A stretch of 64,000 nucleotides of DNA, taken from assembly GCF_029541745.1 (NCBI RefSeq), contig NZ_CP089746.1, positions 5,589,559 through 5,653,558 of the forward strand, read 5' to 3'. Numbering within the stretch: position 1 is the first letter of the stretch; each line of letters starts with the position of its first letter. Below the pieces are notes generated by a model, which saw only the letters and a list, made by a program, of their open reading frames with translations, made no database searches and was not told where the DNA came from. The position numbers were made by a program, and so were the translations under genes. Source of the DNA: Streptomyces sp. LX-29. Lineage in GTDB: Bacteria; Actinomycetota; Actinomycetes; Streptomycetales; Streptomycetaceae. Shown piece by piece: positions 42,546 to 51,128 of the stretch.

Positions 42546-43811
42546 GTGGTCGACGCAGACCAGACATTCGTCATCGTCGGTGGGGGCCTGGCCGGGGCCA
42601 AGGCCGCGGAGACCCTCCGCGAGGAGGGCTTCACCGGCCGGGTGATACTGATCTCCGACGAGCGCGACCACCCCTATGAGCGACCGCCGCTGTCCAAGGG
42701 CTTCCTGACCGGCAAGGACGACCGCGACAGCGTCTTCGTCCACGAGCCCGCCTGGTACGCGCAGGCCGACATCGAGCTGCACCTCGGCCAGCCCGCCGTC
42801 CGCCTCGACCGCGCCACCAGGGCCGTCGTCCTCGGCGACGGCACCCGCGTCCCCTACGACCGGCTGCTGCTGGCCACCGGCGCCGAGCCGCGCCGGCTCG
42901 ACATCCCCGGCACCGGCCTGGCCGGCGTCCACCACCTCCGCAGGCTGGCCCACGCCGAGCGACTGCGCGGGGTGCTGACCGCCCTCGGCCGGGACAACGG
43001 CCAGCTGGTGATCGCCGGAGCCGGCTGGATCGGCCTGGAGGTCGCGGCCGCCGCCCGCGGCTACGGCGCCGAGGTCACCATCGTCGAGCCCGAGCCCACC
43101 CCGCTCCACGCGGTCCTCGGCCCCGAGCTCGGGACCCTCTTCGCCGACCTGCACCGCGAGCACGGCGTCCGCTTCCACTTCGGTGCCCGGCTCACCGAGA
43201 TCGTCGGCCAGGACGGCATGGTGCTGGCCGCCCAGACCGACGACGGCGAGGAGCACCCCGCCCACGCCGTCCTCGCCGCCATCGGCGCGGCGCCGCGCAC
43301 CGCCCTCGCCGAGGCCGCGGGCCTCCAGGTGGTGGACCGGGCGCGCGGCGGAGGCATCGCCGTCGACGCCTCGCTGCGCACCTCCGACCCCGACATCTTC
43401 GCGGCCGGCGACGTGGCCGCCGCCGACCACCCGCTGCTGGACGTGCGGCTGCGCGTCGAGCACTGGGCCAACGCCCTCAACGGCGGCCCCGCGGCCGCCC
43501 GCGCCATGCTCGGCCAGGAGGTCTCCTACGACCGCGTGCCGTACTTCTTCTCCGACCAGTACGACCTCGGCATGGAGTACTCCGGCTACGCGCCGCCCGG
43601 CTCCTACGACCAGGTGGTGTGCCGCGGAGACGTCGGCAAGCGGGAGTTCATCGCCTTCTGGCTGCGCGAGGGCCGGCTGCTGGCCGGGATGAACGTGAAC
43701 GTGTGGGACGTCACCGACTCCATCCAGCGGCTCATCCGCTCCGGCGCCCGGCTGGACCCGACGGCGCTCGCCGACCCGCAGACCCCGCTGGAGTCCCTGG
43801 TCGAGGAGTAG
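42546..43811 (+). CDS. FAD-dependent ferredoxin reductase
   Basis: 421-residue pyridine nucleotide-disulphide family flavoprotein. FAD motif VIVGGGLAGAKAAETLREEG at residue 8; NAD-binding GAGWIGLEVAAAARGYGAEVTIVE; second FAD motif TSDPDIFAAGDVA; and a C-terminal reductase domain with DQYDLGMEYSGYA. Similar to reductases feeding electrons to ferredoxins for P450 or dioxygenase systems. GTG start with GAGGAGG 7 bases upstream. No ferredoxin gene is adjacent. Confidence 0.9.
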   Translation: MVDADQTFVIVGGGLAGAKAAETLREEGFTGRVILISDERDHPYERPPLSKGFLTGKDDRDSVFVHEPAWYAQADIELHLGQPAVRLDRATRAVVLGDGTRVPYDRLLLATGAEPRRLDIPGTGLAGVHHLRRLAHAERLRGVLTALGRDNGQLVIAGAGWIGLEVAAAARGYGAEVTIVEPEPTPLHAVLGPELGTLFADLHREHGVRFHFGARLTEIVGQDGMVLAAQTDDGEEHPAHAVLAAIGAAPRTALAEAAGLQVVDRARGGGIAVDASLRTSDPDIFAAGDVAAADHPLLDVRLRVEHWANALNGGPAAARAMLGQEVSYDRVPYFFSDQYDLGMEYSGYAPPGSYDQVVCRGDVGKREFIAFWLREGRLLAGMNVNVWDVTDSIQRLIRSGARLDPTALADPQTPLESLVEE

Positions 43812-43868
43812 CGACGGGCCCCGTGGCGTCATGGCCCCGCGCGGGATCCGGCTGTCACCGGCCCACCG

Positions 43869-43881
43869 TAGAATTCACCCC
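43869..43881 (+). promoter_or_regulatory. leaderless-type promoter of dnaG
   Basis: TAGAAT at 43869-43874 is separated by 7 bases from the dnaG GTG, and no ribosome site is present. This spacing puts the transcript start on or next to the initiation codon. Confidence 0.6.
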
Positions 43882-45795
43882 GTGGCAGGCAGGATCAACG
43901 ATGACGACGTGAGGGCCGTACGGGAGGCGATCCCGATCGACGCCGTCGTGTCCGAGTACCTCCAGCTCCGCAACGCCGGCGGCGGCAACCTGAAGGGCCT
44001 GTGCCCCTTCCACGACGAGAAGTCCCCGTCCTTCCACGTCAGCCCCGCCAAGGGCCTGTACCACTGCTTCGGCTGCCAGGAGGGCGGGGACACCGTCGAC
44101 TTCATCATGAAGGTCGACCACCTGTCCTTCGCCGAGACCATCGAGCGCCTCGCCTCCCAGGCCGGCATCACCCTGCGGTACGAGGAGGGCGGCTACACCC
44201 CGGGCCGCCAGCAGGGCGAGCGCACCCGCCTGGTGGAGGCCCACAGGATCGCCGCGCAGTTCTACGTCGAGCAGCTGGACAGCCCCGAGGCGGAGATCGG
44301 CCGCAAGTTCCTCGCCGAGCGCGGCTTCGACCAGGCCGCCGCCCAGCACTTCGGCGTCGGCTACAGCCCGGCCGGCTGGGACCACCTCACCCGCTACCTG
44401 CGCGGCCGCGGCTTCAGCGACAAGGAGCTGACTCTCTCCGGCCTCTCCCAGGAGGGCCGCCGCGGCCCCATCGACCGCTTCCGCGGCCGCCTGATGTGGC
44501 CGATCCGCGACATCGCGGGCGAGGTCGTCGGCTTCGGCGCCCGCAAGCTGCGCGAGGACGACAACGGCCCCAAGTACCTCAACACCCCCGAGACCCCCCT
44601 CTACCGCAAGTCCCAGGTCCTCTACGGCATCGACCTCTCGAAGAAGGAGATCGCCAAGACCAACCGGGCCGTGGTCGTCGAGGGCTACACCGACGTCATG
44701 GCCTGCCATCTCGCCGGTGTCACGACCGCCATCGCCACCTGCGGCACCTCCTTCGGCGAGGGCCACATCAAGATCCTGCGCCGCCTCCTGATGGACAACT
44801 CCGGCTCCGAGGTCGTCTTCACCTTCGACGGCGACGCGGCCGGCCAGAAGGCCGCGCTGCGCGCGTTCGAGGACGACCAGAAGTTCGCCGCCGAGACCTC
44901 CATCGCGATCACGCCCGGCGGCATGGATCCGTGCGAGCTGCGCCTGGCCGAGGGCGACGCGGCCGTCGCCGGCCTGGTGGAGTCCCGTACCCCCCTGTTC
45001 GCCTTCGCCCTGCGCTCGATCGTCTCGCGCTACAACCTCGACACCGAGGAAGGACGCATCGCGGCTGTCGACGAGGCTGTGACCGTCGTAGCTGCGATCA
45101 AGGACACCAGCCTGCGGGACCGCTATGCCATTCGGCTGGTCGGCATGGTGGGCATCACCAGCCAGGCCGAGGAGCAGTCGATCATCCGTCGCGTACGGGG
45201 CCTGGCCCGCAGTCGTGCTGGGCGGGCACCGCAGGGCCCCGCACGCACCGAGACGCGCGCCGCGGCCGGCAGGGGGGCGCCGACGACCGCTGCCCCTCCG
45301 GTGCCTCGCGGTCCGGCACTCAACCTCCGCAGCCCCTCACGCCTGGTCGAGCGCGAGCTGCTCAAGCTCGCCCTTCAGCGCCCCGACCTGGTCGCCCCCG
45401 CCTTCGACGCGTATGGCGTCGACGAGTTCACGGCGCCGCCCTACGCCGCGGTTCGTCAATGCATCCAGGACGCGGGCGGCGTGAGTGCGGCCGATGCCGG
45501 ATACACCGCCCGCGTTCTCGAAGCCGCTGCCGACGACTCCGTCCGCACGATGATCACCGAACTCACCGTCGAGTCCCTGCGTACCCGCCGTGACCCCGAC
45601 GTGGCCTACGCGGGCGAGCAACTGGTGCGTGTTCGCATCGCGGCGGTGGATGCCCGGATCGCCGATCTGGAGGGTGCCGCCCGCCGCTGCGAGGCCCAGG
45701 GCGACCACGAGGGTGCCGCCGACGTCCACAAAGAGGCATGGGTCCTCCAGCAGTACGCTCGCTCCCTCCGCGAACGAGGCTCTGCGGCGCTGTAG
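43882..45795 (+). CDS. dnaG: DNA primase DnaG
   Basis: 637 residues. The CHC2 zinc finger is CPFHDEKSPSFHVSPAKGLYHCFGCQEGGD. The catalytic core has RFRGRLMWPIRDIAGEVVGFGAR, the TOPRIM motif VVVEGYTDVMACHLAG and the acidic FTFDGDAAGQKAALRAF. A Pro/Ala/Arg-rich linker at about 455-500 leads to the helical C-terminal domain that contacts the replicative helicase. Synthesises RNA primers at the fork. Full length for actinobacteria. Confidence 0.96.
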   Translation: MAGRINDDDVRAVREAIPIDAVVSEYLQLRNAGGGNLKGLCPFHDEKSPSFHVSPAKGLYHCFGCQEGGDTVDFIMKVDHLSFAETIERLASQAGITLRYEEGGYTPGRQQGERTRLVEAHRIAAQFYVEQLDSPEAEIGRKFLAERGFDQAAAQHFGVGYSPAGWDHLTRYLRGRGFSDKELTLSGLSQEGRRGPIDRFRGRLMWPIRDIAGEVVGFGARKLREDDNGPKYLNTPETPLYRKSQVLYGIDLSKKEIAKTNRAVVVEGYTDVMACHLAGVTTAIATCGTSFGEGHIKILRRLLMDNSGSEVVFTFDGDAAGQKAALRAFEDDQKFAAETSIAITPGGMDPCELRLAEGDAAVAGLVESRTPLFAFALRSIVSRYNLDTEEGRIAAVDEAVTVVAAIKDTSLRDRYAIRLVGMVGITSQAEEQSIIRRVRGLARSRAGRAPQGPARTETRAAAGRGAPTTAAPPVPRGPALNLRSPSRLVERELLKLALQRPDLVAPAFDAYGVDEFTAPPYAAVRQCIQDAGGVSAADAGYTARVLEAAADDSVRTMITELTVESLRTRRDPDVAYAGEQLVRVRIAAVDARIADLEGAARRCEAQGDHEGAADVHKEAWVLQQYARSLRERGSAAL

Positions 45796-45855
45796 CCGAT
45801 TCCAGCCCGTCCCGATCGAGCCTGCCGGTACTCGGCCACGAGCCCAGGCCGAGAC

Positions 45856-45904
45856 CAGCCCGTCCGGCGTCTGAGGACGAGCCCGGCGAAGCCGGGGCGA
45901 CACC
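45856..45904. repeat. dispersed Streptomyces intergenic repeat element
   Basis: The stretch beginning CAGCCCGTCCGGCGTCTGAG and running through GACGAGCCCGGCGAAGCCGG matches a short element found between genes at many sites in Streptomyces chromosomes. Its second half folds into a GCCCGGC/GCCGGGG hairpin and may end the dnaG transcript. The rest of the gap to 46208 holds the sigma-factor promoter region and nothing else recognisable. Confidence 0.7.
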
Positions 45905-46208
45905 GCACCCGCACCCACAAACGGCGCCCGACTCGCCCCGACCTTCCCGCCGGACGGCAAGGGGTCATCGGTCGGTCACCGCCCGCTCGGCAAAAAGTGC
46001 CCGCACGCCCCTCGTGGCGGGCCTGTGTCGTACTCCACACTGGGGAGCGGTGCCTGAGTCTTCGGAACGCGGCGGTGTCGGCGGTCGGGAAGGACCGGAA
46101 GCCCCCGCAGATCCGCTCACGATGTACGGGACGGATGGCGGCGCGGCCGCCGCAGCCGCGCCCGATCGCCCTGTCGTCTCAAGCGCGATCACCCTGGAGG
46201 TCGCCCTC

Positions 46209-47330
46209 GTGCAGACCCAGACCCTCACCGACGTGACGACGACGGACGTCACCACCGAGATCCCCGCCCATGTCGCGGCCCTCGCCACCGGCGGTGGCGC
46301 CGCGGACACCGTCGTGCCGTCGCAGGGCATGCCCCCGCTCCATCCCGAGGCGGACCCGGGCGAGCCCCCGCCCCCGCCTGAGGCCCCCGAGCCCGCCGCC
46401 GTACGGGCGGACACCGGTAGCCCCTCCTCGGACCTCTTCCGCCAGTACTTGCGCGAGATCGGCCGCATCCCGCTGCTCTCCGCGGCCGAGGAGGTGGAGC
46501 TGGCGCGCCGGGTGGAGGCCGGGCTGTTCGCCGAGGAGAAGCTGGGCAACGCCCCGGACCTGGACACCCAGCTCGCGCTCGACCTCGACAAGCTCGTGGT
46601 GCTGGGCCGGATGGCCAAGCGCCGCCTGATCGAGGCCAACCTGCGGCTGGTCGTCTCCGTCGCCAAGCGCTACGTCGGCCGCGGGCTGACCATGCTGGAC
46701 CTGGTCCAGGAGGGCAACCTCGGCCTGATACGAGCCGTGGAGAAGTTCGACTACGCCCGCGGGTACAAGTTCTCCACCTACGCCACCTGGTGGATCCGCC
46801 AGGCCATGTCGCGCGCCCTGGCCGACCAGGCCCGGACGATCCGGGTCCCGGTGCACGTCGTCGAGCTGATCAACCGCGTGGTGCGGGTGCAGCGCCGGAT
46901 GCTCCAGGAGCGGGGCTACGAGCCCCCGCCCGAGGAGGTCGCCGCCCACCTCGACCTGCCCCCCGAGCGGGTCAGCGAGGTGCTGCGGCTTGCTCAGGAG
47001 CCGGTCTCACTGCACGCCCCCGTCGGCGAGGAGGACGATGTCGCCCTCGGTGACCTGATCGAGGACGGCGACGCCGCCTCCCCGGTCGAGTCCGCGGCCT
47101 TCCTGCTGCTCAAGGAGCACCTGGAGGCCGTCCTCTCCACCCTCGGCGAGCGCGAACGCAAGGTCGTCCAGCTCCGCTACGGCCTGGCCGACGGCCGCCC
47201 CCGCACCCTGGAGGAGATCGGCCGCATCTTCGGCGTCACGCGGGAGCGGATCCGCCAGATCGAGTCGAAGACCCTCAACAAGCTGCGCGAGCACGCGTTC
47301 GCGGACCAGCTGCGCGGATATCTGGACTGA
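46209..47330 (+). CDS. hrdA: principal-type sigma factor, HrdA-like
   Basis: 373-residue sigma-70 group 1/2 protein. Region 1.2 starts at DLFRQYLREIGRIPLLSAAEEVELARRVE. Region 2 follows (RRLIEANLRLVVSVAKRYVGRGLTMLDLVQEGNLGLIRAVEKFDYARGYKFSTYATWWIRQAM), then regions 3 and 4, ending in TRERIRQIESKTLNKLREHA. No long region 1.1, so an alternative Hrd-type rather than HrdB. GTG 46209 has GGAGG 8 bases upstream; an ATG at 46122 would add 29 residues without one. The position just after dnaG suggests HrdA; HrdD is the main alternative. Confidence 0.85.
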   Translation: MQTQTLTDVTTTDVTTEIPAHVAALATGGGAADTVVPSQGMPPLHPEADPGEPPPPPEAPEPAAVRADTGSPSSDLFRQYLREIGRIPLLSAAEEVELARRVEAGLFAEEKLGNAPDLDTQLALDLDKLVVLGRMAKRRLIEANLRLVVSVAKRYVGRGLTMLDLVQEGNLGLIRAVEKFDYARGYKFSTYATWWIRQAMSRALADQARTIRVPVHVVELINRVVRVQRRMLQERGYEPPPEEVAAHLDLPPERVSEVLRLAQEPVSLHAPVGEEDDVALGDLIEDGDAASPVESAAFLLLKEHLEAVLSTLGERERKVVQLRYGLADGRPRTLEEIGRIFGVTRERIRQIESKTLNKLREHAFADQLRGYLD

Positions 47331-47386
47331 CCGCCCGGTGCGGGGCGGTGGTGGAGCGGGACGACGCGGCGCCCCGGTCCGCCGTC

Positions 47387-48829
47387 CTAGACCGTGCGCG
47401 CCGGGTCGAAGGCGCCCGGGTGGGTCTGTTCGCGGACGGCGACGTACTGCTGGCGGACGGCCTGGCCGACGGCGAGCTCCTCGCCCGGCTCGAAGACCTG
47501 GCTGGCCGCCGCGGGCCACATCGGCGGCTGGCGCGGGGAGAGGGTGCCGTGGTGGACGCCGAGGGCCCAGGCGGCCTGGCGGGCGGCTCCCAGGGCGGCG
47601 TAGTCGGCAGGCTGGGGGACGACGATCTGGGCGCCGAGGAGGGCGGGGGCGATCGCCCGGACGGCGGGCAGGTCGGCGGCCGGGCCGAGGAGGAAGACGC
47701 GGCGCACCTCCACACCACGCCCGCGCAGCACGTCCAGCGCGTCCGCGAGCCCGCACAGCATGCCCTCGAAGGCGGCCCGCGCCAGGTGCTCCCGCTTCAT
47801 GCTCTCGCGCCGCAGGCCGGCCAGCGTGCCGGCGGTGTGCGGGAGGTGCGGGGTGCGCTCGCCCTCCAGATAGGGGAGGAGGACCAGGCCGTAGGAGCCG
47901 GGGGAGGAGGCGAGGGCGAGCTCGGAGAGGCCCTCCAGGTCGCAGCCGAGCAGCTCCGCGGTGCCGCGCAGCGCCCGCACCGCGTTGAGGGTGTGCACCA
48001 CCGGCAGGTGCATGCCGGTGGCGTCCGCGTAGGAGGTGATGGTGCCGGTGGGGTCGGCGAGCGCCTCGTGGTGGACGGCGAAGACGGAGCCGGAGGCGCC
48101 GAGGGAGATCACCGCGTCGCCGATGCCGACGCCCAGTCCGAAGGCCGCCGCCATCGTCTCGCCGGTGCCGGCGGAGATCAGCAGCCCCTCGGGCGTGTGG
48201 CCGGCGGGCTCGCAGGGGCCGATGACGTCGGGAAGCCGCACCTGGTGGCCCAGGGCCAGCTCCACCAGGTCGGGGCGGTAGCCGCCGGTGGCCGCCGACC
48301 AGAAGCCGGTGCCGGAGGCGGCGCCGCGGTCGGTGGTGCGCCGCACCGGGCGGCCCAGCAGCTGCCACACCAGCCAGTCGTGCGGCTGGAGCAGCTCGGC
48401 CACCCGGCGCGCCGACTCCGGCTCGGAGCGGGCCAGCCAGCGCAGCTTCGCCACGGCCAGGCCGGAGTGCGGCACCAGGCCGACGGCCTGCGCCCAGGCG
48501 GAGCGCCCGCCGAGCGCGTCGATCAGGTCGGCGGCGGCGGCCTGCGCCCGCTTGTCGTTCCCGGCCATCGCGGGGCGCACCAACACCCCGCCGGCGTCCA
48601 GCGCCAGCAGCCCCTGCTGCTGCGCGGAGACGCCGATGGCCTGCACGCCCTCCAGCAGACCGCCCTCGGCGGCCTCACCGAGGGAGAGCAGCCACGCCTG
48701 CGGGTCCACATCGCTGCCGCCGGCCGGGTGCGGCGCGTACCCCTGCTTGAGTACGGCACCCGTGTCCGTGTCGCAGACGACGATGCGAGTGCTCTCCGAC
48801 GAGCTGTCCAGACCGGCGACTATCCCCAT
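47387..48829 (-). CDS. FGGY-family carbohydrate kinase (xylulokinase-like)
   Basis: 480 residues. N-terminal ATPase fold GIVAGLDSSSESTRIVVCDTDTG, IGVSAQQQGLLALD, GNDKRAQ (substrate Asp), GTGFWSAATGGYRPDLV, and the second half ISAGTGETMAAAFG, ISLGASGSVFAVH, PYLEGERTPHLP and GMLCGLADALDVLRGRG. Phosphorylates a pentulose such as xylulose. No isomerase or transporter is adjacent, so specificity is uncertain. Convergent with the sigma factor gene. Confidence 0.87.
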   Translation of the reverse strand: MGIVAGLDSSSESTRIVVCDTDTGAVLKQGYAPHPAGGSDVDPQAWLLSLGEAAEGGLLEGVQAIGVSAQQQGLLALDAGGVLVRPAMAGNDKRAQAAAADLIDALGGRSAWAQAVGLVPHSGLAVAKLRWLARSEPESARRVAELLQPHDWLVWQLLGRPVRRTTDRGAASGTGFWSAATGGYRPDLVELALGHQVRLPDVIGPCEPAGHTPEGLLISAGTGETMAAAFGLGVGIGDAVISLGASGSVFAVHHEALADPTGTITSYADATGMHLPVVHTLNAVRALRGTAELLGCDLEGLSELALASSPGSYGLVLLPYLEGERTPHLPHTAGTLAGLRRESMKREHLARAAFEGMLCGLADALDVLRGRGVEVRRVFLLGPAADLPAVRAIAPALLGAQIVVPQPADYAALGAARQAAWALGVHHGTLSPRQPPMWPAAASQVFEPGEELAVGQAVRQQYVAVREQTHPGAFDPARTV

Positions 48830-48885
48830 AGCCCCAGATGATGCCCTATCGCCGCACTGCGGGCGTCCTGTATCGGCGTGGGGCG

Positions 48886-49185
48886 TCAGGTGTTGCTGGT
48901 GCCCCAGTCGTCGTCCTCCGGGGCCCGGTCCTCGCGCAGCGAGCGGACCCGGCTCGCCATGGAGTCCGGGAGCCGGTCCCCGACCCTGGCGCTGACCGTG
49001 TCGAACGCCTTGGAGGCGGCCTTGCGCCCGCCGAGCGCGGTGGCTTCGGCGGTGTTGCGCACCGCCGGATTCCGGGCGACCCGCTGCGCGGTCTTGCGCA
49101 GCTGCTCGTACCGCTCGCGGCCGGCGCGCGTGCCGAGCACGTACCCGACGGCCACTCCGGTGATGAACGTCAGCCGGTAGCGCAT
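48886..49185 (-). CDS. YtxH-like small membrane-associated protein
   Basis: 99 residues. A single N-terminal helix with glycines (RYRLTFITGVAVGYVLGTRAGRERYEQLRK) matches the YtxH-type pattern GxxxGYxLGxxAGRxRYExLR; the helical charged tail follows. ATG 49185 has AAGGG upstream; an earlier in-frame ATG at 49269 lacks one. Function unknown; widely conserved in actinobacteria. Confidence 0.8.
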   Translation of the reverse strand: MRYRLTFITGVAVGYVLGTRAGRERYEQLRKTAQRVARNPAVRNTAEATALGGRKAASKAFDTVSARVGDRLPDSMASRVRSLREDRAPEDDDWGTSNT

Positions 49186-49383
49186 CCCACTGCCCTTCCC
49201 GTTGGACCTGGCCCCGTACCCGCCTACCCTCGGCCGCCGGAGATCATCCGTCGGACACGCGCAGGCCACCTCGGGGATACCGATTGGCGGAGCACCCCCC
49301 TGCTTGCGCTAATGTATGTCTCGCAGCGAGCGCGCGCCGTCCGGTTGGACCGGGTGGGGGCGTGATCGAGGCACACGGAGCAA

Positions 49384-49456
49384 TCCCCTGTAGCTCAATT
49401 GGCAGAGCAGCCGGCTGTTAACCGGCAGGTTACTGGTTCGAGTCCAGTCGGGGGAG
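49384..49456 (+). tRNA. tRNA-Asn (anticodon GTT)
   Basis: Cloverleaf of 73 bases: acceptor TCCCCTG/CGGGGGA, D-arm GCTC...GAGC, anticodon stem GCCGG/CCGGC with loop CTGTTAA, T-arm ACTGG-TTCGAGT-CCAGT. CCA is not encoded. First of two near-identical copies. Confidence 0.96.
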
Positions 49457-49461
49457 CTCGG

Positions 49462-49534
49462 TCCCCTGTAGCTCAATTGGCAGAGCATTCGGCTGTTAAC
49501 CGGAGGGTTACTGGTTCGAGTCCAGTCGGGGGAG
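49462..49534 (+). tRNA. tRNA-Asn (anticodon GTT), second copy
   Basis: 73 bases, identical to the first copy except in the anticodon stem and variable-loop edge (TTCGG/CCGGA, GGGTT). Five bases separate the two genes, so they are co-transcribed. Confidence 0.96.
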
Positions 49535-49543
49535 CAGCGGAAG

Positions 49544-49567
49544 AGGACCCCTTCGGGGGTCCTTTTT
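49544..49567 (+). terminator. intrinsic terminator of the tRNA-Asn pair
   Basis: AGGACCCC-TTCG-GGGGTCCT followed by TTTT: a perfect 8-bp stem with an extra-stable UUCG tetraloop and a U-tract, a textbook intrinsic terminator and rare in this genome. The 250 bases after it show only GC-rich inverted repeats (about 49619-49690) and no gene. Confidence 0.93.
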
Positions 49568-49814
49568 CATGTTCGGGCCCGCGCGGGCGAGGACTGCCGG
49601 GCCGGTTTCAGACCGGTGCCGGCCCGGAACCCGGCCGGTTTCACGCCCGGATTTCGGCCTCGGGATTTTTCCCGATCCACCGGGAACCGAACGTCGGTGA
49701 TCGCAGTCCTCTAGGTTGGCAGTGCCGCTTACGGCGGCCCCCCGGGGCAACAGATCGTATGAGCGGCTATGCTGCGGCAGACGGCGCGCACAGATGTGCG
49801 CGACACGCCGCTAC

Positions 49815-49891
49815 GGGGCGGTAGCTCAGCCGGTTAGAGCAGCGGACTCATAATCCGTCGGCCGTGGGTTCGAGTCCCACCCGCCCCACCA
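49815..49891 (+). tRNA. CAT-anticodon tRNA (elongator Met or lysidine-type Ile)
   Basis: 77 bases including encoded CCA: acceptor GGGGCGG/CCGCCCC, D-arm GCTC AGCCGGTTA GAGC, anticodon stem CGGA/TCCG with loop CTCATAA, T-arm GTGGG-TTCGAGT-CCCAC. The G1-C72 pair excludes initiator Met. CAT elongators can be Met or Ile2, and the sequence alone does not decide; automatic tools would call Met. Confidence 0.9.
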
Positions 49892-49929
49892 AAGCTCGCT
49901 GGGAAGAAACGATCTGACCAGCTTCGTGA

Positions 49930-50217
49930 TCACGTCACCCCGCCGGGTCGGCCCGGCTGTCCCACGCCCCGCCGCGTAGCGGGAGCGGCGTTCGGGGGAC
50001 GGGGCTGCCGCGCCCCGCGGGACCGGGCGAGCCCTGGCATCTGCTGCTGCGCTTCACCGGCCGGGATCCTCGCGACCACCCCGGCGGCGGTGCCGTCCAG
50101 CCGGCCGGCGCGCTGGAAGACGGCGGTCGCCTCGACGCTCGCCATCGCCGCGGTCACTCTCTGCGCCAGCGGTCGGCTGGCGCCGCGTCCGGCGGGGCTC
50201 TCCGTGGTGCCGTGCAC
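49930..50217 (-). CDS. possible small hypothetical protein
   Basis: 95-codon frame whose first 60 codons show Streptomyces-like third-position GC and a helical segment (LAQRVTAAMASVEATAVFQRAGRLDGTAAGVVARIP). The last 30 codons look random. AGGG lies 4 bases before the ATG. No family recognised; may be a remnant. The rest of 49892-50433 is AT-richer and holds the inverted repeat TTCTTC-G-GAAGAA at 50364-50376, upstream of the rodlin-like gene. Confidence 0.3.
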   Translation of the reverse strand: MHGTTESPAGRGASRPLAQRVTAAMASVEATAVFQRAGRLDGTAAGVVARIPAGEAQQQMPGLARSRGARQPRPPNAAPATRRGVGQPGRPGGVT

Positions 50218-50433
50218 CCTGCTCGTCGCGCCGCTGTCTAGGGTGCTGATGACCTATGTGGCCCTGCGGGTGGTCACCCGGCTGCTACGCCGTTGCTATT
50301 GGATCTATCCCACCACACTCAGATAAGACGCCTTTTGTCCGACTTGAGAGTGAAAGAAGGGAATTCTTCGGAAGAAAGCCGTCACATCCTGTGTCTCACC
50401 GCGTTTCTCCAGGTGTCGGCGTCCGCTGGCCGT

Positions 50434-50457
50434 CGTTGAACATACGAGGAGAAAACC
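50434..50457 (+). promoter_or_regulatory. BldN-type -10 and ribosome site of the first rodlin-like gene
   Basis: CGTTGA at 50434-50439 equals the -10 hexamer of sigma-BldN promoters, which drive chaplin and rodlin genes in S. coelicolor. The -35 at 16 bases (GGTGTC) matches CGTAAC at only 3 of 6. GAGGAGA follows 8-9 bases before the ATG. Confidence 0.4.
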
Positions 50458-50460
50458 CCC

Positions 50461-50754
50461 ATGCTGAAGAAGGCCCTTGCCTGCGCTTCGCTTGCCGTCG
50501 CCGCGACCGGAGCCACGGGCTTCATCGCCCCGGCTGCCATCGCTTCGGACGCCGAAGGCGGCAACTACTCGCAGAACATCAACCTGCTGCCGCACCTGTG
50601 CGTGGACGCCAAGGACATCAACGTCCTGAACGTGACGCCGATCGAGGTGCTCAACGGCACCGACGGCCAGCAGTGCAACGAGGAGTCGAAGGTCTTCGAC
50701 AACTCGAAGGACCCGCTCTCCGACCTCCTCGACCTGGGCGCCTACCAGAACTGA
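50461..50754 (+). CDS. rodlin-like secreted protein, copy 1
   Basis: 97 residues. Sec signal LKKALACASLAVAATGATGF..AIA, mature part from about residue 29 (SDAEGGNYSQNINLLPHLC). Two cysteines (in HLCVDAKDINVLN and GQQCNEESK) are placed as in rodlins, whose QQC.E...DxL pattern is recognisable, but the protein is shorter than RdlA/RdlB (about 131). Next to two chaplins, so probably a surface protein of aerial hyphae. Nearly identical to the convergent copy at 51129. Confidence 0.7.
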   Translation: MLKKALACASLAVAATGATGFIAPAAIASDAEGGNYSQNINLLPHLCVDAKDINVLNVTPIEVLNGTDGQQCNEESKVFDNSKDPLSDLLDLGAYQN

Positions 50755-50769
50755 TCAGGCCTTCCAGGC

Positions 50770-50801
50770 AGCGGCCGCCCCGAGCCTCCGGGGCGGCCGC
50801 T
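50770..50801 (+). terminator. terminator of rodlin-like copy 1
   Basis: Perfect 13-bp stem AGCGGCCGCCCCG / CGGGGCGGCCGCT with a 6-base loop, 15 bases after the stop. Between here and 51075 there is no supported gene. Confidence 0.85.
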
Positions 50802-51075
50802 TCAGTGTGCCCGCCGTCGCGCTCCGCCGGCATGCCGCGCCCGCCCGATCCGCCCGGGTGCGCGTCGCCATGCCGTCGCCGTGGCGCCGCTGTGCCGTTA
50901 CGGGTAGACCCGCCGGTCGGCCGGTCCTTCGTGCGCGCCCGTGCGTGTGCCCGTCCCGTCCGGTGATCCTGTCGCCGGGGGCGTCGTCCGGCCGCGGTGT
51001 CCCGACGTGGCGCGCCGGAGCGCCGGCCGGGACTTTCGGGACGCACCCCGTCACCCCCGCCGCCGGACAACGGGG

Positions 51076-51105
51076 CTGGCCCCCCGCGGATCCGCGGGGG
51101 GCCAG
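51076..51105 (-). terminator. terminator of rodlin-like copy 2
   Basis: A perfect 30-base palindrome (arms of 15, centre GGATCC), 23 bases beyond the stop of the minus-strand rodlin-like gene. Confidence 0.85.
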
Positions 51106-51128
51106 GAGGAGCGTGCGAAGCGAGCGGC

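Noticed and set aside
46122..46208. upstream ATG start for the sigma factor
   Set aside because: Would add 29 Ala/Val-rich residues without a ribosome site, while GTG 46209 has a well-spaced GGAGG.
49815..49891. initiator tRNA-fMet
   Set aside because: Acceptor begins with a G1-C72 Watson-Crick pair and the anticodon stem lacks the three consecutive G-C pairs typical of initiators.
50802..51075. genes in the gap between the two rodlin-like copies
   Set aside because: Frames there are short, lack ribosome sites and show Arg/Pro-rich shadow composition on both strands.
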